Part shown: one piece after another, positions 59,801-64,000 of the stretch
How the letters are laid out: each line of letters begins with the position of its first letter
Numbering within the stretch: the first letter of the stretch is position 1
Assembly (NCBI RefSeq): GCF_028583425.1
Contig: NC_072792.1
Span: forward strand, 156,494,676 to 156,558,675
From: Eublepharis macularius
Taxonomy: Eukaryota; Chordata; Lepidosauria; Squamata; Eublepharidae
DNA length: 64,000 nucleotides
Direction of reading: 5' to 3'
Notes under the pieces: model-generated
What the model was told of the DNA's origin: nothing
Databases searched by the model: none
The model's input: the letters and a program-made list of their open reading frames with translations, nothing else
Translations under genes and position numbers: made by a program

Positions 59801-62800
59801 GTTATAAAATGGAAAAGAGCAAGAGTCCAGTAGCACCTATAGACTAACAAATTAGTGGTAGGGTAAGAGCTTTTGTGAGCCACAGCTCACTGTGACTCAT
59901 ACCCTACCACTAAGAACTAAGCTACAAGAGACGAATTACACAAGGAGGAGCACATGAAGGGAATCGCAATGTTAGCCGGGAAGCTGAGTTTTAAAAGAGA
60001 TTGGAAGGCTTTGTCAATTTCCCCTCTCTACAGATCCTTGCTCAGGAGGTTTGTTTATTACCTCTTTGCCTCTTAGAAGGGGAGGTGAAAGTGACAGAGC
60101 CTTCCAGAGGCAAAGAGGAAATTAACAAATCCTCTGAGCAGTGATCTCTTTGGCTCTGTAGTTAGGGGAAATTAACAAAACCTTCCAAACTCTTAAAACT
60201 CAGCTTCCCAGCTAACATTGCGACGCCCTTCACGTGCTCTTCCTCTTGTGATTCATCTCTTGTAGCTTGGCTCTAATTTTGTTAGTTTTATAGGTGCTAC
60301 TGGAGTCTTCCTCTTTTCCACTGTTACAGACAGACTAACACGGCTACTCATCTTGATCTAGTTATAAAATGGTATTGTTATATCATCTGGCATTTCAGAG
60401 TTAGTGGTGTGCATTATGTGTATGTAGCATTTATCTTTAGATTAGGGGTACAATCCATTAGCACACTGAAGCTCCGTTGAACTCACTGTCACTTATTTTC
60501 AAGTAAATGTGTATAGGATCAAACTGCACAGTAAGCGGCTACCAAATTTAGCAATATGAAACTGCTGCCTTTCATTACTTACATTAACATTTCTTTTGGA
60601 GGAAGAGCCACATAAACTGGAGGATAACTACTGATACTGGGGGGAAGGTTTCAGACTTTGCTTAGTGGTGTGGAAGGATACAGGAAGGATTTTAAAAAAA
60701 ATCTAATCAGTGGAAATAAGATTAGTGGTTCCAGATGCATTAGTAATTGCATAGCAGGCCTGCAAAATGTAACATTTCTTTAAAAGGGACAAAATATAAC
60801 AATTTTTGTCCTAATGGGGTTTTATTCTTTTAGACGAGTGGCAGAACTCTTCATGTTCGATTTTGAGATCAGCGGTATTCACTTGAATGAAGAAAAGGTA
60901 ATTGCTTCCATTATAAGGGAGAGACTATCTTTTAGTTGTCTGATAACATCTGTGGGCTGGGTCCTGTGAAGTTTGAATGAACAGTGTCACAGGATAGACC
61001 CCTCTCCCTTTTCTCCCTTCACCCTGCAGTCTCCCTCACCACCCCCACCCTGGGGAAACCAGCAGAAATCACCCCCTCCCTTCTTGTGCGAACTCTTCGA
61101 TTAATGGGCCAGGCACTTGCATGCGAGATAAAAAGGCGACTTGCGCTGTTTCCTTCTTTTTGCTGTAGCTGCCAGTGCCTCTGATCAGGGTTAACACTTT
61201 TCTAAGTCCGTGGACTTCAGTTAACTCCATTTAGGATTGCACTGTCAATTTCACAAGAAGTTCTCTGTATGGGAATATTTACAGCCATCTCCTGTTTGGA
61301 TGTGTTGCAACTATGCCATAACTTCCTCAAAAACTGTGACGAGTTTAAAGTGTTTGCTGTTTTAAAGAACTATGTTTACATTTGTGTGTTTTCCATTTAC
61401 AGCGCAGGAAGGCAGTTAACCTCAATGTCAAAATCTTGGATTTATGTAATGAATTTCTCATAGGATCACATCTTCCAAATAAGATCGACAAACACATCTT
61501 ACCAGAACATATCCGTCATAACTTTGCCGTTGAAGGCAACTATGTCCAAATCAGTGGTCTCAATGCAGATAGTTCAGATGATCTGGTATGTATGCATTTA
61601 AGTACATTACAGCACCAAATTTATTATGTGTGCACATTATAATCTGTAGAAACATGGCATCTGTTTTGGGTATTCTACACTGATTCTACTTTGCCATGTT
61701 ATGTTGGGCAGAATAATTTCCTTATGTGGTATCACTAGGCACCTTTGTGTCATATATAATTTGGGATTAATTAGGCTCATACAACACAGCTCTAGACCTG
61801 TGTTTGTGAACCTGGCTATGCCCCAGTCACCTATAAATCTGGAGTGGGAGATCTGATTTTTAAGAGTGAAATGGGCATGTTAGCAGGGGGAATCTGATCT
61901 TTCTGTCCACCTGTCTTTTTCTCCCTTATCCATGCATGGCGTGGGGGGAAGCTGTGAGGAGTGGCAGACCTGAGGAAGGGTCTGAGCTTCTTAGCCATAC
62001 GCCCTTTTTACTCTTTAAATTTGGTCCTCATCCCTGCTTCATGTTTAGGGACTGGCTAGGGCAGTGTTTCCCAACTTTTTTTCCATGAAGGAACTCCTAA
62101 ATTAACTTTTCAAATCCTGAGGAACCCCTACCTCAGTTTGGTGTAGTGGTTAAGAGCATGGGACTCTAATCTGGAGAGCCAGGTTTGATTCCCCACTCCT
62201 CCATTTGAAGCCAGCAGGGTGACCTTGGGAGAGTCACAGTTCTCTGGAGCTCTCTCAGCCCCACCCACCTCACAGGGTGTTTTGTTGGGGGATAATAGTA
62301 ACATACTTTGTAAACCACTCTGAGTGGGTGTTAAGTCATCCTGAAGGGCGGTATATAAATCGAATGTTATTATTTTTATTATTACCTGTGAAATGTTTAC
62401 AGGCCAGAAAGAGTTGATGTTGGGGAGTGCAAAATTGTTGCCATTTGTATTGTCAGTGCTCTGTAACAATACAAAGTGAACATAGACACCATACAACTAA
62501 ATATAACCTTGATAACAATGATATATTGAGGGATATTTGGAATACTTTATGGTATTTGTAAATATTTATTTCATGATTTCTCACAGAACCCCTGCTGGTA
62601 TCTTGCAGAACCCCAGGGTTTCGTGGAACCCTGGTTGGGAAACACTGGGCTAGGGTTTAAAAACACAGGTATGCTGCCGTCATGTGTAGTTTAGCCTTCC
62701 AAGCTAGAGAGATACGTGCTTAATTTCCCATCCGTGACAGCAGCTTTCCAGCCCCTTGTCTGTCTTGGGAGTTTTCAGTCCCTTCCATCTTCCAGTCTGC

Positions 62801-63462
62801 TGCCTCCCTGCTCAGGCTATAGGACCATTGCTTGGCATAGAGTCTCTTCCAGCCCCAGCTCAGCTGTATTAATGCATTCTGAGCAGGAGTATCGTGTGAG
62901 TTAGCCCTGAATGGCTGGATTTGACTGCTATGATTGGACACGGCTGTCGCACAGAGATGGTTGGGGCTCCGTGCGTGTACTGATACCTGAGCTCTGGAAG
63001 GCGGGTGGAAGAGGAGCTGTGCCCATCCTCTGAGGTCCCTTGGTGTGCATGGAGACCTCAGCACCTGATCTGAGAGGCTGCATCCTCTCCTGCATTTGCA
63101 AATATTATATTAACTTTGCATATATTGATGGAATTAACAGTGATAATAATGTTTTAGGAATAAGGGGAACAATGAAAGAAGTAAATGTTATTTTCTTAAT
63201 TCACAACAGTGATACTATATTGATTCTGTGTAACATAAGTCTTGCGTCAATAGTTGTGCCATTTCACTTTGATGCCCGTTCCTTGTTTTTCAATTGGATT
63301 ATTAGGTACGTGAAGTGGCCTACAAGGTTTTTCTTTTCCCAAATGCTCAGCAGTTGCACTGTTTAGAGGAGCTGCTTACCAGCCGAAACCTTCTGGCCCA
63401 GTTGGTTGGATATGACACTTTTGCTCACCGGGCTCTTCAGGGCACAATGGCCAAAACCCCAG
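47712..63462 (+). CDS. MIPEP: MIPEP, mitochondrial intermediate peptidase, first seven coding exons
   Basis: Family knowledge: MIPEP is a zinc M3-family (thimet oligopeptidase-like) peptidase of the mitochondrial matrix. It removes an octapeptide from imported precursors after the processing peptidase has cut. Seen: exons 47712-47879, 49596-49769, 57727-57815, 59044-59130, 60834-60897, 61403-61585 and 63306-63462 join in phase to about 307 residues, against about 713 in the human protein. Residues 1-30 are rich in Arg, Ala, Ser and Trp and poor in acids ([20 protein letters not shown]), a targeting peptide. [48 protein letters not shown] and LPEHIRHNF match the N-terminal helical half. The HExxH site is beyond the window. 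Introns hold large LINE insertions. No frame break seen. Confidence 0.95.
47880..49595 (+). other. MIPEP intron 1
   Basis: Holds the tail of the CpG island, a worn SINE/LINE-like stretch (about 48380-48770, with ttcaaacctgggcctcccat) and an antisense SINE (48911-49110). A 37 bp segment at 48577-48613 repeats one at 46918. Confidence 0.45.
48911..49110 (-). mobile_element. tRNA-derived Sauria-like SINE, internally deleted
   Basis: Antisense copy; 3' end aacattggatttatataccg joins directly to cccattattatccccacaac, so about 50 bp of the body are missing. Box A complement ctcttaaccactacaccaaa is intact. Confidence 0.75.
49596..49769 (+). CDS. MIPEP: MIPEP exon 2
   Basis: Acceptor tttcaaag, donor GATCTA|gtaaga. 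It encodes 58 residues: [20 protein letters not shown] ... [16 protein letters not shown]. Phase 0 at both ends. Confidence 0.94.
49960..50446 (+). mobile_element. Non-L1 LINE, 3' fragment (copy A)
   Basis: A frame to 50323 carries a CCHC-like C-terminal finger ([21 protein letters not shown]) of a non-LTR retrotransposon. The 3' UTR ends in tandem taaag units (about 50430-50446), a typical short-repeat tail. 5'-truncated. The clade is not decided. Confidence 0.65.
50447..51581 (+). mobile_element. Non-L1 LINE, copy B, left part
   Basis: Begins at the end of the endonuclease domain ([11 protein letters not shown] near 50478) and runs through a frame at 50605-51153 ([37 protein letters not shown]) into RT (EQAGFSRG near 51400, FKDLRAAFD at about 51525-51555). 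Several stops and frame changes: an old copy. It is cut at 51565-51581 by the L1 insertion. Confidence 0.7.
51584..54151 (+). pseudogene. L1 ORF2, endonuclease and reverse transcriptase part
   Basis: An open frame of about 855 codons without its own start codon. It covers the AP endonuclease (to about residue 230), a basic coiled linker ([20 protein letters not shown]) and the full RT with the FADD catalytic motif near 53635. It ends early by the frame change near 54125; ORF2p is normally about 1,250-1,280 residues. Confidence 0.85.
54130..55305 (+). pseudogene. L1 ORF2, C-terminal part in shifted frame
   Basis: Continues with [20 protein letters not shown], the thumb/C-terminal region, and the Cys-rich finger (about 54880-54935) to TGA. 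It overlaps the first frame by a few codons; the ATG at 54052 is in this frame but upstream of the real junction. Confidence 0.85.
55969..57190 (+). mobile_element. Non-L1 LINE, copy B, right part
   Basis: Continues the interrupted [34 protein letters not shown]-like start at 56180, [13 protein letters not shown] (YxDD motif as YMDD) near 56275, LNVSKTKL near 56380, then a C-terminal frame (56711-57094) and [30 protein letters not shown] to about 57190. The Cys finger seen in copy A is lost here. Confidence 0.7.
57191..57726 (+). other. MIPEP intron 2, right end
   Basis: Apart from an AGTGCAATCC-type hairpin repeat (about 57280-57365), unique intron sequence up to the exon 3 acceptor. Confidence 0.45.
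57727..57815 (+). CDS. MIPEP: MIPEP exon 3
   Basis: Acceptor acatcag, donor GAAAA|gtatgt. It encodes [29 protein letters not shown] and the first two bases of a lysine. Separated from exon 2 by the 8 kb intron with the nested LINEs. Confidence 0.93.
57955..57995 (-). ncRNA. Hammerhead-ribozyme-like motif, left arm
   Basis: Minus strand: stem I CCU/AGG, CUGAAGA, U, stem II GCCAUC/GCUGGC (one mismatch), GAAA, C, GUC. ACGU is self-complementary and could form stem III in a dimer, with C as cleavage base. The best-preserved core of this family. Confidence 0.45.
58017..58057 (+). ncRNA. Hammerhead-like motif, right arm
   Basis: CCU (58017-58019), CUGAAGA (58020-58026), stem II GCCAGC/GCUGGU (58028-58033 and 58041-58046), GAAA (58047-58050), CUUC, AGG (58055-58057). 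The stem III palindrome is altered (ACUU instead of ACGU). Confidence 0.4.
58151..59043 (+). other. MIPEP intron 3, right part
   Basis: A frame at 58555-58962 (135 codons, ending in a hydrophobic stretch [20 protein letters not shown]) is the longest here. Its composition is biased and I know no relative; it may be chance. Confidence 0.4.
59044..59130 (+). CDS. MIPEP: MIPEP exon 4
   Basis: Acceptor tatttttag, donor ACCAG|gtacgt. It encodes [28 protein letters not shown] and part of an arginine codon. Confidence 0.93.
59823..60357. mobile_element. Hairpin retro-repeat, GCTACTGGACTC family, carrying a nested MITE
   Basis: The left arm (59823 to about 59885, minus) and right arm (about 59887-59913 and 60277-60357, plus) join inside gtgagccacagctcac, which is the hammerhead stem II of the family. 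Exact 15 bp duplication ctagttataaaatgg at 59808-59822 and 60358-60372. The right arm is split by the Harbinger-like copy 2. Confidence 0.8.
59914..60273. mobile_element. PIF/Harbinger-like palindromic MITE, copy 2
   Basis: 360 bp, clearly related to the copy at 200-557 over its length (aatgttagccgggaagctga, gattggaaggctttgtcaat). Ends GAACTAAGCTACAAGAG and inverted GAGCCAAGCTACAAG; TAA at 59911-59913 and 60274-60276. The opposite arm of the host hairpin shows the empty site with a single TAA. Confidence 0.8.
60374..60833 (+). other. MIPEP intron 4, right part
   Basis: Nothing recognised except a worn hairpin repeat piece (about 60440-60540). Confidence 0.4.
60834..60897 (+). CDS. MIPEP: MIPEP exon 5
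   Basis: A 64 bp exon, acceptor ttcttttag, donor GAAAAG|gtaatt. It encodes [21 protein letters not shown], a strongly conserved helix pair of the M3 family. Confidence 0.94.
60898..61402 (+). other. MIPEP intron 5
   Basis: Contains a worn AGTGCAATCC-type piece at about 61195-61245 (taactccatttaggattgca). No other feature seen. Confidence 0.4.
61403..61585 (+). CDS. MIPEP: MIPEP exon 6
   Basis: Sixty-one codons, acceptor catttacag, donor GATCTG|gtatgt. It encodes [20 protein letters not shown] and later [29 protein letters not shown]. Confidence 0.94.
62062..62647. mobile_element. hAT-like non-autonomous transposon with nested SINE
   Basis: Terminal inverted repeats CAGTGTTTCCCAAC and GTTGGGAAACACTG, with an exact 8 bp duplication ggctaggg at 62054-62061 and 62648-62655. 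Both are hallmarks of hAT. Without the SINE the element is about 338 bp and has no coding capacity. Confidence 0.88.
62135..62382 (+). mobile_element. tRNA-derived Sauria-like SINE inside the hAT-like element
   Basis: tttggtgtagtggttaagag head, agccaggtttgattccccac box B, ccccacccacctcacagggt body, and tail gggcggtatataaatcgaat. It is the best-preserved SINE of the family and younger than the element it sits in. Confidence 0.85.
63306..63462 (+). CDS. MIPEP: MIPEP exon 7 (last in window)
   Basis: Acceptor ggattattag, donor CCCCAG|gtaact. It encodes [40 protein letters not shown] and [12 protein letters not shown]. The remaining exons, with the zinc-binding site, lie beyond the window. Confidence 0.94.
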
Positions 63463-63617
63463 GTAACTGTATACATTTCAGGAAAAAGGGATGCGGCTTT
63501 GCAGATGAAATGTTTGCTGTGCAGATTTGGTGTGCATCATTAATAACACACTTTTGCTCCAGTAAGACTATTTTGATTGCTTTGACATGATACTTTATGC
63601 ACTGTTAATTCTTAAAA

Positions 63618-63830
63618 GATCCAGTGTGATGTAATGGTTAGATAGTCAGACTGTGGTCTGGGAGACCCAGGCCCTAATGCTCACTGTGCTGTGGAAGCTC
63701 GCTGGGTGATCTTCAGCTATCACGGTCTCTCAATGTCACCTTCCTCACAAGATAAAATGGAGGAGGATGTTCTAAGCTTCGTTGGATCCCTATTGGGGAG
63801 AAAAGCAGGATATAAATAGCTAAATAAATA
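63618..63830 (+). mobile_element. tRNA-derived SINE, second family
   Basis: gatccagtgtgatgtaatgg head, body ctttggatcc-like (cttcgttggatccctattgg), tail gatataaatagctaaataaa. Same family as 15341-15555, more diverged in the box B region. Confidence 0.65.
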
Positions 63831-64000
63831 TATTTAGAGAAAATTACATCCAGATACTAATTATTTACACAGAAATAGGACACAGCGAAGTCGTTCTGCT
63901 AAAGTAATGTTACTTTATACCTCTGCTCATGACTAGTTATTAAAAATTGCTCTTCTCAATTTATTTCTAATTTTTTAAAATTTCCATTAAGCTGGCTAGT

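Larger units (their letters stand above)
61586..63305 (+). other. MIPEP intron 6
   Basis: Carries the hAT-like element with its nested SINE (62062-62647). The rest is unremarkable. Confidence 0.45.

Overview
The window is nuclear DNA of a vertebrate, most likely a squamate reptile. It carries three spliced protein genes whose exons read as amniote orthologues. It also carries dispersed repeats typical of lizards: tRNA-derived Sauria-like SINEs, 5S-derived SINEs, CR1/L2-like LINEs, an L1, hAT-like and PIF/Harbinger-like short elements, and hairpin retro-repeats. Exon limits were set by splice consensus, continuous reading phase across every junction, and recalled protein sequences of the orthologues; no search was run.

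Layout, all genes on the + strand. (1) About 1-20,500: the 3' part of SPATA13 (ASEF2), a Rho-family GEF. Nine coding exons run from 4921 to 18571 and cover the APC-binding region, SH3, DH and PH domains and the C-terminal tail, followed by a 3' UTR with several AATAAA signals. The 5' exons lie upstream of the window. (2) About 20,500-33,300: a repeat-rich intergenic stretch. (3) 33,339 to about 42,670: C1QTNF9 (CTRP9), with three coding exons for signal peptide, collagen-like stalk and C1q head, 346 residues. (4) 42,700-47,400: intergenic, with a hAT-like element. (5) 47,712 to the window end: the first seven coding exons of MIPEP (mitochondrial intermediate peptidase), starting in a CpG island. 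The metallopeptidase core, including HExxH, lies beyond the window. MIPEP intron 2 holds a nearly complete ORF2 part of an L1 inserted into an older, different LINE.

The genes do not form a pathway; they are a conserved syntenic block (SPATA13, C1QTNF9, MIPEP). In human the C1QTNF9 position is split into two copies, one beside SPATA13 and one beside MIPEP, so this single-copy order may be ancestral.

The most interesting signal is in the repeats. Two unrelated-looking dispersed families, one ending in GCTACTGGACTC-type sequence and one in CCGTGAAAGCCTTCGAC, share a block that can be read as a minimal hammerhead ribozyme: CUGANGA, a stem-loop, GAAA, a self-complementary four-base stem III (AGCU or ACGU), a cleavage-site base and a short stem I. 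Several copies are head-to-head inverted pairs flanked by 13-15 bp target-site duplications. This points to retroelements, possibly Penelope-like, which are known to carry hammerheads.
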